DNA of 64,000 nucleotides from Streptomyces pacificus (GCF_011766325.1 NZ_BLLG01000006.1:62001-126000), one strand, 5' to 3'; shown: positions 44,142-53,886, counted from the stretch's first letter. Notes: generated by a model from the letters alone, not told the origin. Program-made: numbers and translations.

Positions 44142-44232
44142 TCGTCACCCCCGCCACCCCGAGGCATCCCTGAGATCTCCCTCCTCCGCCCCTGAGATGT
44201 GCCGGATCTCCTTTACTCACACGCCCTTGAGG

Positions 44233-44250
44233 TGTCAGCTTTGGCTGACA
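44233..44250. promoter_or_regulatory. Candidate ArsR operator
   Basis: TGTCAGCTTTGGCTGACA: 7-bp arms with 4-bp spacer, centred about 30 bases before the ArsR start. ArsR proteins commonly bind such repeats over their own promoter. Confidence 0.6.
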
Positions 44251-44270
44251 GGCAGCCGCGAGAGGACGTG

Positions 44271-44624
44271 ATGACCGGAGGCACGGCCCCACACCCGACC
44301 GGGGACGAACTGCTGCGGATCCTCGCGGCGCTCGGCAACCCGCACCGGCTGCGGATCGTCGCGACGCTCGCCGAGGGCGGCCGCGACTACGTCAGCAGCC
44401 TCGCCCGCCGGCTGGGCATCGGACGGCCCCTGCTGCATATGCACCTGCAGCGACTGGAGGCCGCCGGGCTCGTCACCGGCTCGCTCGAACAGGCGGCGGA
44501 CGGCAAGGCCGTGAAGTACGTCGAGGTCACCCCGTTCGCCATCGGCCTCACCCCGGAAGCGGTCGTACGAGCGGCCGCGACCATCACCCAGGAGGAGAAG
44601 CACATGAAGGAGTCGGCGAAGTGA
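44271..44624 (+). CDS. ArsR-family winged-helix regulator
   Basis: A protein of 117 residues: LRILAALGNPHRLRIVATLAEG, DYVSSLARRLGIGRPLLHMHLQRL (recognition helix) and GLVTGSLEQAADGKAVKYVEV (wing). There are no cysteines for metal sensing, so it probably senses something else or acts through its partner. The GTG at 44268 is an alternative start. The next gene overlaps by 4 bp. Confidence 0.85.
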   Translation: MTGGTAPHPTGDELLRILAALGNPHRLRIVATLAEGGRDYVSSLARRLGIGRPLLHMHLQRLEAAGLVTGSLEQAADGKAVKYVEVTPFAIGLTPEAVVRAAATITQEEKHMKESAK

Positions 44625-44878
44625 ACTACACGGACTGGCCAGGAGCGATCGGCGCCGGCGGCGTCTTCCTCTTCCTGATGGTCGTCGCGTGGCAGGTCGC
44701 CGCGACCTGGCGGGCCAGGATGCTCGCGGCCCGTGAGGAGCAGTACAAGCAGCTCGCGGCCAGGTACGCCGAACTGCTTGAGGACAACGTCGAACTGCAT
44801 CGGCGCACCCTGGAGGAGCTGACGACGACGCGGGCCTCGATCACCTCGATGGAGAACATGATGCGCTCCGTGGAGTAA
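44621..44878 (+). CDS. Small membrane protein paired with ArsR
   Basis: A protein of 85 residues: one N-terminal TM helix (GAGGVFLFLMVVAWQVAATW), then a long charged helix that could be a coiled coil (EEQYKQLAARYAELLEDNVELHRRTLEEL). It starts in a GTGA overlap. Such ArsR plus small membrane protein pairs suggest a signal at the membrane; the function is unknown. Confidence 0.78.
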   Translation: MNYTDWPGAIGAGGVFLFLMVVAWQVAATWRARMLAAREEQYKQLAARYAELLEDNVELHRRTLEELTTTRASITSMENMMRSVE

Positions 44879-45620
44879 CGCGGACCAGCCGGAAGGTACC
44901 GCCAGGGCGCCGCCCCCGGGAGCAGCGGGACCACCGGCACCACGCCGCCGAACGCCGCCCCGGGGCCGGCAGGAGCACCGGAACCGCACCGCGCGAACGG
45001 AACGCCACCTCCGGCCCCGCCGGGACCACCGGCACCACCGGGGTTGTCGGGGCCGCGGGACCACCGGGACCGGCGGCACCACCGGCACCACCGGGGTTGT
45101 CGGGGCCGCGGGACCACCGGGACCGGCGGCACCGCGCCCCACGGACACCACCTCCGGGGCCACCGGCACCGGCCGGGGCCCGCAGGGCTGCCGGAGCCCC
45201 ACCGCACCCGCACCCGCACCCGCACCCGCACCCGCACCGACGGACGCCACCCCCGGGAGCGGCGGATCCCGGCCATGTCCCGTGAGGGACGACCTGAGCC
45301 ACGACGCCCCGGCTCCGCGCACCGCACGCCACACACCGCCCACGCCCACCACGCAGATCGCCGAATCGCCGATCGCCGATCCGCCGGTCTCAGCCGTCGC
45401 CCGCCCTCCCCTCCCGGACGCGCCTCGGCGCCGCCCCTGATGCCACCCCCACACCCACACCTGCCCCCACACCTGCCCCAGCACCAGCAGTCAGCTGCCG
45501 GCAGTCGCGGGAACCCCTGGCTGTTCGTAACCTTATGGGGTATTTTGTCGCTTCTGGCGGCCACTGGACGGGCTACGGCACGGACGACCGGCGAGTGCGC
45601 AGACGAGGACGAGAGCTGAC
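44879..45620. other. Intergenic region with tandem repeats and AT-rich pstS leader
   Basis: About 740 bases with no gene I can support. It contains a 53-bp tandem duplication (45025-45130) and a CCCGCA hexamer array (about 45201-45239), then an unusually AT-rich stretch (about 45525-45555, GTAACCTTATGGGGTATTTT) that is the likely pstS promoter. A GTTCG before it could be a degenerate PHO-box half site, but I cannot support a full PhoP box. Confidence 0.5.
45025..45130. repeat. 53-bp tandem duplication
   Basis: Two identical 53-base units (45025-45077 and 45078-45130), themselves built from GGACCACCGG/GGCACCACCG-like short repeats. Confidence 0.9.
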
Positions 45621-46601
45621 GTGAACATTCCCCGTTCCCCGCGCCGAGCCGCGGCATGCGCACTCCTCTCCGCAGCCGCCGTGGCGGCAGCGGGCGCGTG
45701 CGGCGGTGCCGACGCCGGCACCGGCACCGGCACCGGAGGCGACGGGCTCTCTGGCACGGTCAGGGTGGACGGCTCCAGCACGGTGGCCCCGCTCTCCACG
45801 GCGGCCGCCCAGCTCTTCCAGCAGCACCACCCCGGCGTGCGGATCACCGTCGGCACCTCAGGGACCGGAGGCGGCTTCGAGAAGCTCTGCAACGGCGAGA
45901 CCGACATCGCCGACGCCTCGCGGAAGATCACCGCCGAGGAGCAGGCCCACTGCGCGGAGAAGGGCGTGGCATACGGGGAGCTGCGGATCGCCAACGACGG
46001 GCTGTCCGTCGTGGTGAGCAAGGACAACGACTTCGCCGACTGCCTCACCGTCGAGCAGCTGCACCGGATCTGGGAGCCGGGCTCCCGGGTCGACAACTGG
46101 AACCAGGTCGACGCCGCCTTCCCCGATGTCGCACTGGAGCTGTTCGGCCCCGGCCCCGACTCCGGCACCTTCGACTACTTCACCCACGCCGTCAACGGCG
46201 GGGAGGGCCGCTCCCGGACCGACTACTCCCCGAGCGAGGACGACAACGTCACCGTGCGGGGCGTCTCAGGCTCCGAGGGCGGCATGGGCTACTTCGGCCT
46301 GTCGTACTACGAGGAGAACAAGGACGAACTGCGACTCCTGGAGATCGACGGCGGGAACGGCTGTGTCGCGCCCACCCGGACCACCGTCCAGAACGGCACC
46401 TACCGGCCCCTGTCACGGCCCCTCCTCATCTACCCCAGCGCCGCCGCCCTCGACCGCAGGGAGGTCGAGGCGTTCGTCGAGGCCTACGTCGACGACAGCG
46501 CCGACATCGCCAGGGCCGCCCAGTTCGTCCCGCTCGGCCCCGGCCAGGAGGCAGAGCTGCGGCGGGATCTCGCGAGGCTGCGCGAGGAGCGCACGCCGTG
46601 A
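45621..46601 (+). CDS. pstS: PstS phosphate-binding lipoprotein
   Basis: A protein of 326 residues with a lipoprotein signal (AAVAAAGACGG, Cys ~27) and the phosphate-binding segments VDGSSTVAPL, GTSGTGGGFEKLCNGETDIADASR and GPGPDSGTFDYF. It captures phosphate outside the membrane for the PstCAB transporter. It is the first gene of the pst operon and overlaps pstC by 4 bp. No phoU follows. Confidence 0.93.
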   Translation: MNIPRSPRRAAACALLSAAAVAAAGACGGADAGTGTGTGGDGLSGTVRVDGSSTVAPLSTAAAQLFQQHHPGVRITVGTSGTGGGFEKLCNGETDIADASRKITAEEQAHCAEKGVAYGELRIANDGLSVVVSKDNDFADCLTVEQLHRIWEPGSRVDNWNQVDAAFPDVALELFGPGPDSGTFDYFTHAVNGGEGRSRTDYSPSEDDNVTVRGVSGSEGGMGYFGLSYYEENKDELRLLEIDGGNGCVAPTRTTVQNGTYRPLSRPLLIYPSAAALDRREVEAFVEAYVDDSADIARAAQFVPLGPGQEAELRRDLARLREERTP

Positions 46602-47548
46602 CCGCCCGGCCGCAGCGCCGCCGGACCGCTCCCGGCAGCCCCGGCTTCCTGCGGCGCTCGCAGTCGCGCTGGTCCGAGCGCGCGGTCAGGGTCCTGCTCG
46701 TGGCCGCCGCACTCGTCTCGGTACTGACCACGATCGGTATCGTCGTCGCGCTCATCCCGCCGGCCGTGGAGTTCTTCGGCAAGGTGGACTTCGGGGCGTT
46801 CATCACCGGCACCGACTGGTCCCCGCTGTTCGAGCCGCCGCGGTTCGGCGTCCTGCCACTGGTGACGGCCACACTGGTGATCACGGTCATCGCCCTGCTC
46901 GTGGCCGTGCCGCTGGGGCTGGGGGCGGCCGTGTACCTCAGCGAGTACGCCGGTCACCGGGTCCGCGGGGTCTTCAAGCCGGTGCTGGAGGTCCTCGCCG
47001 GCATCCCGACCGTGGTCTACGGCTTCTTCGCGCTCAGGGCCATCACCCCGTTCCTCCAGCGGAGCTGGCCGGGCGGCGACCCACCGGAGGTCTTCAACGC
47101 CCTCTCGGCCGGCTTCGTCATGGGCATCATGATCATCCCGACCATCGCCTCGCTCGCCGAGGACTCCATGGCCGCGGTGCCCCGCCCGCTGCGCGACGGC
47201 GCCTACGCGCTGGGCTCCTCCCGTATGCAGGTCTCCACCAGGGTCGTGTTCCCCGCGGCCCTCTCCGGCATCGTCGCCGCCGTCGTCCTCGGGATCTCCC
47301 GCGCCATCGGGGAGACGATGATCGTGGCCATCGCGGCCGGCGGCCGGCCGAACCTCACCCTCAACCCGCTCGAGGGCATGCAGACGATGACCGCGTTCAT
47401 CGCCGCGGCCGGCATCGGCGACCTGCCCACCGGCTCCACCGGCTACCAGACGATCTTCGCCGTGGGCCTGCTGCTCTTCGCCCTCACCCTGGTGATGAAC
47501 CTGATCAGCATCCGCCTGGTGCGCCGCTACCGGGAGGTGTACGAATGA
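46598..47548 (+). CDS. pstC: PstC phosphate ABC transporter permease
   Basis: A protein of 316 residues, start GTG 46598 overlapping pstS. Six TM helices and the permease signature AVPRPLRDGAYALGSSRMQV with VVFPAALSGIVAAVVLGISR for contact with PstB. VLEVLAGIPTVVYGFFAL is typical of PstC. Confidence 0.93.
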   Translation: MTARPQRRRTAPGSPGFLRRSQSRWSERAVRVLLVAAALVSVLTTIGIVVALIPPAVEFFGKVDFGAFITGTDWSPLFEPPRFGVLPLVTATLVITVIALLVAVPLGLGAAVYLSEYAGHRVRGVFKPVLEVLAGIPTVVYGFFALRAITPFLQRSWPGGDPPEVFNALSAGFVMGIMIIPTIASLAEDSMAAVPRPLRDGAYALGSSRMQVSTRVVFPAALSGIVAAVVLGISRAIGETMIVAIAAGGRPNLTLNPLEGMQTMTAFIAAAGIGDLPTGSTGYQTIFAVGLLLFALTLVMNLISIRLVRRYREVYE

Positions 47549-48444
47549 TCCCCACCGCGGTCACCTCCGACCCGCCCGGTGTCCCCCGCCTCGCCGGGCG
47601 GGGCACACCGCTGCGCGAGCGGTTCTTCCGGCTCGGCCTCCGGGCTTCGCTGGCCGTCGGAGTGCTCTTCCTGGCGGGCCTGCTCACGTATGTGGTGGTC
47701 GAGGGCTGGCCCCGGTTGGACGCGAAGCTGTGGACCAACTTCCCGGACATCATCGACCCGTCCCGCGCCGGCGCCCGGTCCGCGATCACGGGCACGGTCT
47801 GGGTCATCTCCCTCACCGCCCTGTACTGCCTGCCGACCGGTGTGCTCACCGCGGTCTATCTGGAGGAGTACGCCGACCGGGACCGGTGGTGGAACCGGGC
47901 GATCGAGATCAACATCCAGAACCTGGCGGCCGTCCCCTCCATCGTCTACGGAATCCTCGGCCTCGGTGTGATCTCCCGAGGACTGGGCTTCGGCCAGACC
48001 GTGCTCACCGCCTCGCTGACGCTGTCCCTGCTGGTACTGCCCATCGTGATCATCTCCTCCAGGGAGGCGATCCGGGCGGTCCCCCAGTCCATCCGCCAGG
48101 CCTCGCTCTCGCTGGGCGCCACCCGGTGGCAGACCATCCGGCGCCAGGTACTGCCGGCCGCCGTGCCCGGCATGGCGACCGGCTCCATCCTCGCGCTGTC
48201 CCGCGCCATCGGGGAGGCCGCGCCGCTGCTGCTGCTCGGCGGACTGACCTTCATCACCTTCAACCCGACCGGTGTGCACAGCCAGTTCACGGTGCTGCCG
48301 ATCCAGATCTTCAACTGGATCAGCCAGTCCCGCGCCGAGTTCACCGCGCTCGCCTCCGCCGCCATCGTCGTCCTGCTGGTGATCCTGCTGCTGATGAACT
48401 CGCTGGCGATCTGGCTGCGCAACCACTTCACCCACCGCTGGTGA
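47545..48444 (+). CDS. pstA: PstA phosphate ABC transporter permease
   Basis: A protein of 299 residues, start ATG in an ATGA overlap with pstC. Six TM helices, [20 protein letters not shown], and the EAA-type loop [20 protein letters not shown] with [16 protein letters not shown]. It pairs with PstC to form the phosphate channel. Confidence 0.93.
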   Translation: MIPTAVTSDPPGVPRLAGRGTPLRERFFRLGLRASLAVGVLFLAGLLTYVVVEGWPRLDAKLWTNFPDIIDPSRAGARSAITGTVWVISLTALYCLPTGVLTAVYLEEYADRDRWWNRAIEINIQNLAAVPSIVYGILGLGVISRGLGFGQTVLTASLTLSLLVLPIVIISSREAIRAVPQSIRQASLSLGATRWQTIRRQVLPAAVPGMATGSILALSRAIGEAAPLLLLGGLTFITFNPTGVHSQFTVLPIQIFNWISQSRAEFTALASAAIVVLLVILLLMNSLAIWLRNHFTHRW

Positions 48445-48487
48445 GCGCCCCGCCACCGAAGGACCCCGGCCCCCACGAGGAAGCCCC

Positions 48488-49339
48488 ATGAACCCACCCT
48501 CCCGCCACGGACCCGGCGGCACCCCTCCGCCGCTGCCGGCCCACCTCGCCGCCCCACCGCCCTCCGAGACGGTCTTCGAGGTCGGTGGCCTGTCCGTGTT
48601 CTACGGCGGCCACGAGGCCGTACGCGACGTCAACATGAACATCGGGGCCCGCCAGATCACGGCGATGATCGGGCCCTCGGGCTGCGGCAAGTCCACCGTG
48701 CTGCGCTGCTTCAACCGGATGAACGACCTGCTGCCGGACGCCCGCGTGGTCGGCAAGGTCCGCTACCACAACGAGGACCTCTACAGCCGGGAGGTCGACC
48801 CCATCGAGGTACGCCGCCGCATCGGCATGGTCTTCCAGAAACCCAACCCGTTCCCCAAGTCCGTCTACGACAACATCGCCTACGGTCCCCGGGTCGGCGG
48901 CTTCAGGGGGAACCTGGACGACCTCGTCGAGGAGACGCTGACCCACGCGGCGCTGTGGGACGAGGTCAAGGACAAGCTCAGGACCTCGGCGCTTGCGCTC
49001 TCGGGCGGGCAGCAGCAGCGGCTGTGCATCGCCCGCACCATCGCCGTCGAGCCGGAGGTGATCCTGATGGACGAGCCCTGCTCCTCCCTGGACCCGATCG
49101 CCACGGCGAAGATCGAGGACCTCATGGAGCGCCTGGCCCAGCAGTTCACCATCGTCGTCGTCACCCACAACATGCAGCAGGCGGCGCGGGTGTCGGAGCG
49201 GACCGCGTTCTTCGGCTCGGAGATCGACCGGGACGGGGTGCGCCATGGCAGGCTGATCGAGCTCGACGAGACGGGCACGCTCTTCAGCAACCCGTCCGAC
49301 CATCGCACGGAGGACTACATCTCGGGCCGCTTCGGCTGA
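48488..49339 (+). CDS. pstB: PstB phosphate ABC transporter ATPase
   Basis: A protein of 283 residues with Walker [22 protein letters not shown]-loop VFQKPNPFP, signature [14 protein letters not shown], Walker [14 protein letters not shown] and switch [10 protein letters not shown]. An unusual Pro-rich N-terminal ~30 residues precede the ABC domain. It completes pstSCAB. Confidence 0.94.
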   Translation: MNPPSRHGPGGTPPPLPAHLAAPPPSETVFEVGGLSVFYGGHEAVRDVNMNIGARQITAMIGPSGCGKSTVLRCFNRMNDLLPDARVVGKVRYHNEDLYSREVDPIEVRRRIGMVFQKPNPFPKSVYDNIAYGPRVGGFRGNLDDLVEETLTHAALWDEVKDKLRTSALALSGGQQQRLCIARTIAVEPEVILMDEPCSSLDPIATAKIEDLMERLAQQFTIVVVTHNMQQAARVSERTAFFGSEIDRDGVRHGRLIELDETGTLFSNPSDHRTEDYISGRFG

Positions 49340-49664
49340 CCGCCGGCGCTGATACACGGCGGTTCCCCGCCGGCGGGCCGACGGCGGACGCTCATGGCCG
49401 CCGTCCCCGGCGTGCCGTGCCCTTCCCGCGCACAGCGTGACCGTGCGCGGCGCCCGGTGTCCGCGGGTGGACGCCGGGCACGCGGCACGTGGCCGACCTC
49501 CGCGGGGAGGGGCAGTATCGACAGTGAGGCGCGAATGCGCCGGTGCGCGCCCACGACCGCTTTCCACCCGACCGCCCCGGCGACCCGCTGCCCCGGCGAC
49601 CCGCGGCCCCGGCGACCCGCGGCCCCCGGGGAGCCGCGGCATCGGCCCAGGAGGTGACACCGCC
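49340..49664. other. Intergenic region with 16-bp tandem repeats
   Basis: No gene. Three tandem copies of GCCCCGGCGACCCGCG (first with one change) lie at 49574-49621, shortly before the DoxX gene, whose ribosome binding site AGGAGGTGA follows. Confidence 0.55.
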
Positions 49665-50216
49665 ATGAAACTCCCGACCGGAGGTGTCCGGCGTCCCGAG
49701 GATCCCGGAGGGCGCCCGGCGCGCCCCGCGGTGGGCGCGGCCGACGCGGGCATGCTGCTGCTCCGGCTGGCCGTCGGCCTGATCCTGGCCGGGCACGGGG
49801 CCCGGAAGCTGTTCGGCTGGTTCGACGGCCGGGGCCTGGACGGTGCGGGCCGGGGCTTCTCCCAGTTCGGCTGGGACCCCGGCGTCTTCTACGCGGGCCT
49901 GGCCGGGGCAGCCGAGCTGCTGGGCGGCCTGGGCCTTGCCGCCGGCCTGCTCACCCCGCTCTCGGCGGCCGCCTGCATCGGGGTCATGGCCGGCGCCATG
50001 GCGCTCGCCCCGGAGATCAGCCTGTGGCCCGCCGCGGGCACCGCCTTCGTCTATCCGATGGTCCTGGCCGCCGGCGCGCTCACCGTCGCCGCGGTGGGAC
50101 CGCTGCGGCTGTCGCTCGACGCGCGCTTGCCCTGGCGGGACGGCGGCTGGGCCCCCGCGGGGTTCGCCCTGGTGCTGGGGCTGGCCGGGGCGTTCGTCGT
50201 CCTGGCGCTGAGGTAG
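49665..50216 (+). CDS. DoxX-family membrane protein
   Basis: A protein of 183 residues with four TM helices: GMLLLRLAVGLILAGHGARK and FSQFGWDPGVFYAGLAGAAE are the DoxX signature. Related mycobacterial proteins take part in membrane oxidative-stress complexes; the exact role here is unknown. AGGAGGTGA lies 8 bases before the ATG. Confidence 0.85.
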   Translation: MKLPTGGVRRPEDPGGRPARPAVGAADAGMLLLRLAVGLILAGHGARKLFGWFDGRGLDGAGRGFSQFGWDPGVFYAGLAGAAELLGGLGLAAGLLTPLSAAACIGVMAGAMALAPEISLWPAAGTAFVYPMVLAAGALTVAAVGPLRLSLDARLPWRDGGWAPAGFALVLGLAGAFVVLALR

Positions 50217-50541
50217 CCGGTGCCGCCGCGCCGGCGGCCGCGGCGGACGGCGGGGGGCCACCGGCCGCGGCGGACGGCGGGGCCCGCATCTGCACCGCGC
50301 CCCCACCGGACCGCCGCCGGGTCCGGAGCGCGGCCGCACCCCGCGGCCACGGCGGCCCCGCCCCGGCCGCGGGATCGCGCGCCCGCTCCACCGCGGAGCC
50401 CGCGGCCGCACCCGGAACCGGTGGGATCGCCCCGCCCCGCATCTCCGTGATCGCGGTCACGTCGGCCGCGAATTAGGCTGTTCATGCCGTATCGCCCAGG
50501 GATGCGGCGGTCGAGCGATCCCGCAGGACGAGGTGCAGACG
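50217..50541. other. Intergenic region
   Basis: About 325 bases of very GC-rich sequence with CGGCGG/GGACGGCGGGG repeats. I see no gene. The promoter of the CorA gene probably lies around 50455-50500 (GTGATCGCGGTCACGTCGG), which contains the short palindrome GTGATCGCGGTCAC. Confidence 0.4.
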
Positions 50542-51702
50542 ATGTCCGACAAGCGTCCGCGCGCGCCGCGGGCGGCCAGATGGCCGCTGCGGGCCGGGCC
50601 CGCCCGGCAGGTCGACCCCGTTCCCGAGCAGTCGATGGATCCGCGGGCGGAGCACGGGTCCCCGGACCGCGCCCCGCTGGAACGCAGCCTCGTGGACGCC
50701 GCCCTGTACCGCGACGGGCGCCGGGTGGAGACGCCGGCGTCGCTGGCGGAGATCTACCACCGGCTTCCCGGAGAGCCGGGCACGATGGCCTGGATCGGGC
50801 TGTTCCGGCCCTCTCCGGCCCAGCTCTGGGAGGCTGCCGGGCAGTTCGGGCTGCACGAACTGGCCGTCGAGGACGCCATCGTCGCCCATCAGCGCCCCAA
50901 GCTGGAGCGATACGGCAAGACGCTGTTCGTCGTGCTGCGCCCGGCCCGCTATCTGGACGAGGCCGAGGAGGTCGACTTCGGCGAGATCCACGTCTTCGTC
51001 GGCCCGGAGTTCGTCCTGACCGTACGGCACAGCCAGACCCCGGACCTGGCGGTCGTCCGACGGCGGCTGGAGGCCGACCCGGAGCTGCTGGCCCTCGGCC
51101 CCGAGGCGGTGCTGTACGCCATCCTGGACGCGGTCGTGGACGGCTACGCCCCGGTGATCGCGGGCCTGCTGCACGACATCGACGAGATCGAGACCGAGGT
51201 CTTCGGCGGCGACCCCAGGGTGTCCCGGCGGATCTACGAGCTGTCCCGCGAGGTCGTCGACTTCCAGCGGGCCACCCGGCCACTGCTGACGATCATGAAC
51301 GGGCTGCAGGCGGGCTTCCAGAAGTACGGCACGGACGAGGAGCTCCAGCGCTATCTCCGGGACGTCGCGGACCACGCCACCACCGTGGCCGAGCGGGTCA
51401 ACGGTTTCCGCCAGGCGCTCGGCGACATCCTCACCGTCAACGCGACCCTCGTCTCGCAGGCGCAGAACGAGGAGATGAAGATGCTCGCCGAGGCCGGCCA
51501 CGCCCAGAGCAACGAGATCAAGAAGATCTCCGGCTGGGCCGCCATCCTCTTCGCGCCCACGCTCATCGGCACGGTCTACGGAATGAACTTCGACCACATG
51601 GCCGAACTCGACTGGCGCTTCGGCTACCCGTTCGCCCTCGCACTGATGGCGCTGGTGTGCGTCGGCCTGTATCTCGTCTTCAAACGCCGGGACTGGCTGT
51701 AG
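50542..51702 (+). CDS. corA: CorA-type magnesium/divalent cation channel
   Basis: A protein of 386 residues. It has a cytoplasmic N-terminal alpha/beta domain, a long stalk helix region and two C-terminal TM helices with the selectivity motif GTVYGMNF between them, ending in the basic tail FKRRDWL. ATG 50542 has GAGG 10 bases upstream; a GTG at 50533 is also possible. It passes Mg2+ (or Co2+/Ni2+) into the cell. Confidence 0.92.
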   Translation: MSDKRPRAPRAARWPLRAGPARQVDPVPEQSMDPRAEHGSPDRAPLERSLVDAALYRDGRRVETPASLAEIYHRLPGEPGTMAWIGLFRPSPAQLWEAAGQFGLHELAVEDAIVAHQRPKLERYGKTLFVVLRPARYLDEAEEVDFGEIHVFVGPEFVLTVRHSQTPDLAVVRRRLEADPELLALGPEAVLYAILDAVVDGYAPVIAGLLHDIDEIETEVFGGDPRVSRRIYELSREVVDFQRATRPLLTIMNGLQAGFQKYGTDEELQRYLRDVADHATTVAERVNGFRQALGDILTVNATLVSQAQNEEMKMLAEAGHAQSNEIKKISGWAAILFAPTLIGTVYGMNFDHMAELDWRFGYPFALALMALVCVGLYLVFKRRDWL

Positions 51703-51821
51703 CAGGGCGGGGCGTGAAGACAGCTCCCTCGGCCCGCGCATGCGCCCTGTGCATGCGTTCGGGTGATGTGCCGGGCCCGGCCCTCCACCACGAATGACGA
51801 CATACCGGTCACCTCGTAACT

Positions 51822-52514
51822 TTGGCGGCAAACCCAATGGTTCAGCGGTATACGCCGCCGAATCACCACTGCGACCCCATGCGATGTGACCAAGTGAAAC
51901 GTAGGCGACTGTGGGCGGGGGCCGGCGCGGCGGCCGTGGCCGCCGCCGGAACGGCCACCTGGGCCGTGATGACCCCGTCGGAGACCACCGCCGCGGGCGG
52001 CACATCCGACACGGCGGCCCGCAACGAACTCACCGCCGGAGCACTGCTGCAGGCCGGCCTGCTGCAGGCCAGGCACCAGGACCTCCCCGGCGCCGAGGCC
52101 ACCTTCCGCCGGGCCCTGGAGGTGGACCCGGACAACAAGCTGGCCTGGTTCAACGTGGGCGCCATCGCACAGCAGAGCGGCAGGCCCGCCGAGGCGCTCA
52201 GGGCCTACGACGCCGCCCTGAAGACCGACCCCTCCTTCACCTCTGCCCTGTTCAACAAGGCGGTGCTGGTCAAGGCGAGCGATCCCGACCAGGCCATCAC
52301 GCTGCTCGAACGGGCCGTCAGCGTCAATCCGGCGGCCTCCACGGCCCACTTCCAGCTCGGCGAGACGCTGGCGGCCAAGGGCCGGGAGAGCGAGGCGCGG
52401 GACGCCTACCGCCGTGCCGTCGCCGTCGACGCCTCCCTGCACGGCGACGTGCCGGCGCGGTTCAGGGACGCCGCGCGGCCGAGCCCCTCCCCCACCACGA
52501 GCCCAGGCAGGTAG
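51822..52514 (+). CDS. Tetratricopeptide repeat protein, membrane-anchored
   Basis: Up to 230 residues; the start is uncertain (51822, 51837 or 51879). KRRRLWAGAGAAAVAAAGTATW is a membrane anchor or signal. Three to four TPR units follow: AEATFRRALEVDPDNKLAWF, AEALRAYDAALKTDPSFTSA, AITLLERAVSVNPAASTAHF and AYRRAVAVDASL. A scaffold or partner-binding role is expected. It lies 7 bases before the glycosyltransferase-methyltransferase gene and is probably co-transcribed. Confidence 0.78.
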   Translation: MAANPMVQRYTPPNHHCDPMRCDQVKRRRLWAGAGAAAVAAAGTATWAVMTPSETTAAGGTSDTAARNELTAGALLQAGLLQARHQDLPGAEATFRRALEVDPDNKLAWFNVGAIAQQSGRPAEALRAYDAALKTDPSFTSALFNKAVLVKASDPDQAITLLERAVSVNPAASTAHFQLGETLAAKGRESEARDAYRRAVAVDASLHGDVPARFRDAARPSPSPTTSPGR

Positions 52515-52521
52515 CCCTCAG

Positions 52522-53796
52522 ATGAAGCCGAACACGACACCGAGGTTCTCCGTCTTCACCCCCAGCCACCGGCCCCGTTTCCTGGACGAGTGCCTGGCGA
52601 CCCTGCAGGCGCAGTCCCGCTCCGACTGGGAGTGGATCGTCCTGCTCAACAACGGCGCCAGATGGCGGCCGGAACGACCGGACGACCGCGTGCGGGTGGA
52701 GATCGCGGACGAGGTCGAGGGAGTGGGTGCGGCCAAGCGCAGGGCGTGCGAACTCGCCCGCGGCGAGATCCTCGTGGAACTCGACCACGACGACCTCCTG
52801 GCGAAGGACTGCCTGGCGGAGCTGGGGAAGGCGTTCGACGAGCACCCCCAGGCCGTGCTCGTCTACAGCAACACCGCCCAGATCACCGAGGACGGCGGAC
52901 GCGACGACTCCCGGTTCAACGAGGTCTACGGCTGGCAGTACCAGGACGTGGACGTGGACGGCCGCCGGCTGCTGGCCGCCACGTCGATGGCACCGACGCC
53001 GCACAACGTCTCCTACATCTGGTACGCGCCCAACCACGTCCGCGCCTTCCGCAAGGACGCCTACGACAGGGCCGGCGGATACGACGCCGCCCGCGCGGTC
53101 CTGGACGACCAGGACCTGATGTGCCGCCTGTTCCAGTCCGGGGACTTCCACCACATCGACCGCTGCCTGTACCTCCAGCGCCTCCACTCCACGAACACCC
53201 AGCGCGACCCCGAGATCAACGCCCGCATCCAGCGCGAGACGGTGGCGCTGTACGACAAGTACATCGAGGCCAACGCCCTCGCCTGGACACAGCGCCGCGG
53301 GCTGGTCGCCCTGGACCTCGGAGCGGCCCACCGCAAGCCGCCCGGCTACCTGGGTGTGGACCAGCACCCGGGGGAGGGCGTGGACATCGTCGCGACCCTG
53401 CCCGAGCGGCTGGACCTGCCGGACGACTCCGTCGGCCTGATGCGCGCGGTGGACTTCCTGGAGCATGTGCCCGCCAAGGTGCCGCTGATCAACGAGCTGT
53501 ACCGGCTGCTCGCGCCCGGCGGCATGCTCCTGACCATGACGCCCAGCTCCGACGGCCGCGGCGCCTACCAGGACCCCACCCATGTCGCGTTCTACAACGA
53601 GAACTCGTTCTGGTACTACACCGACAACCAGTACCGCGCCTTCGTCCCCGAGATCGAGGCACGGTTCCAGAACTCCCGCCTGGTCACGTACTTCCCGACC
53701 GACTGGCACTCCAAGAACGACATCTCCTACGTCGTGGCCAACCTCATCGCCATGAAGGAGGGCGCGGCCCGCTGCGGCGGGCCGCTGAAGGTCTGA
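52522..53796 (+). CDS. Glycosyltransferase family 2 - SAM methyltransferase fusion
   Basis: A protein of 424 residues with two domains. Residues ~1-240 are GT-A: FSVFTPSHRPRFLDECLATL, VELDHDDLLAKDCL (DxD-like HDD) and the acceptor-side AGGYDAARAVLDDQDLMCRL. Residues ~255-424 are a methyltransferase-like domain: LVALDLGAAHRKPPGYLGVD, VDIVATLPERLDLPDDSV, VDFLEHVPAKVPLINELYRL and LLTMTPSSDGR. The fusion implies glycosyl transfer and methylation on one substrate, possibly a cell-surface glycan made with the dTDP-rhamnose genes nearby (inference). ATG 52522. Confidence 0.85.
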   Translation: MKPNTTPRFSVFTPSHRPRFLDECLATLQAQSRSDWEWIVLLNNGARWRPERPDDRVRVEIADEVEGVGAAKRRACELARGEILVELDHDDLLAKDCLAELGKAFDEHPQAVLVYSNTAQITEDGGRDDSRFNEVYGWQYQDVDVDGRRLLAATSMAPTPHNVSYIWYAPNHVRAFRKDAYDRAGGYDAARAVLDDQDLMCRLFQSGDFHHIDRCLYLQRLHSTNTQRDPEINARIQRETVALYDKYIEANALAWTQRRGLVALDLGAAHRKPPGYLGVDQHPGEGVDIVATLPERLDLPDDSVGLMRAVDFLEHVPAKVPLINELYRLLAPGGMLLTMTPSSDGRGAYQDPTHVAFYNENSFWYYTDNQYRAFVPEIEARFQNSRLVTYFPTDWHSKNDISYVVANLIAMKEGAARCGGPLKV

Positions 53797-53886
53797 CCGG
53801 CCGCGCGGAACGCGGCGCCGCCGCCCTGCCCGGCCGGGTGGGCGGCGGAGCCGCCGGCCGGCCGTCAGAGGGGGCGCGGAACGCCC

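Noticed and set aside
45518..45560. PhoP binding box before pstS
   Set aside because: Expected for the operon, but I could find only one weak GTTCG half site and no second repeat in the 11-base register.
45044..45619. A His/Arg/Pro-rich protein before pstS
   Set aside because: The frame translates tandem repeats, has no plausible ribosome binding site and shows no domain. It is open only because of the base composition.
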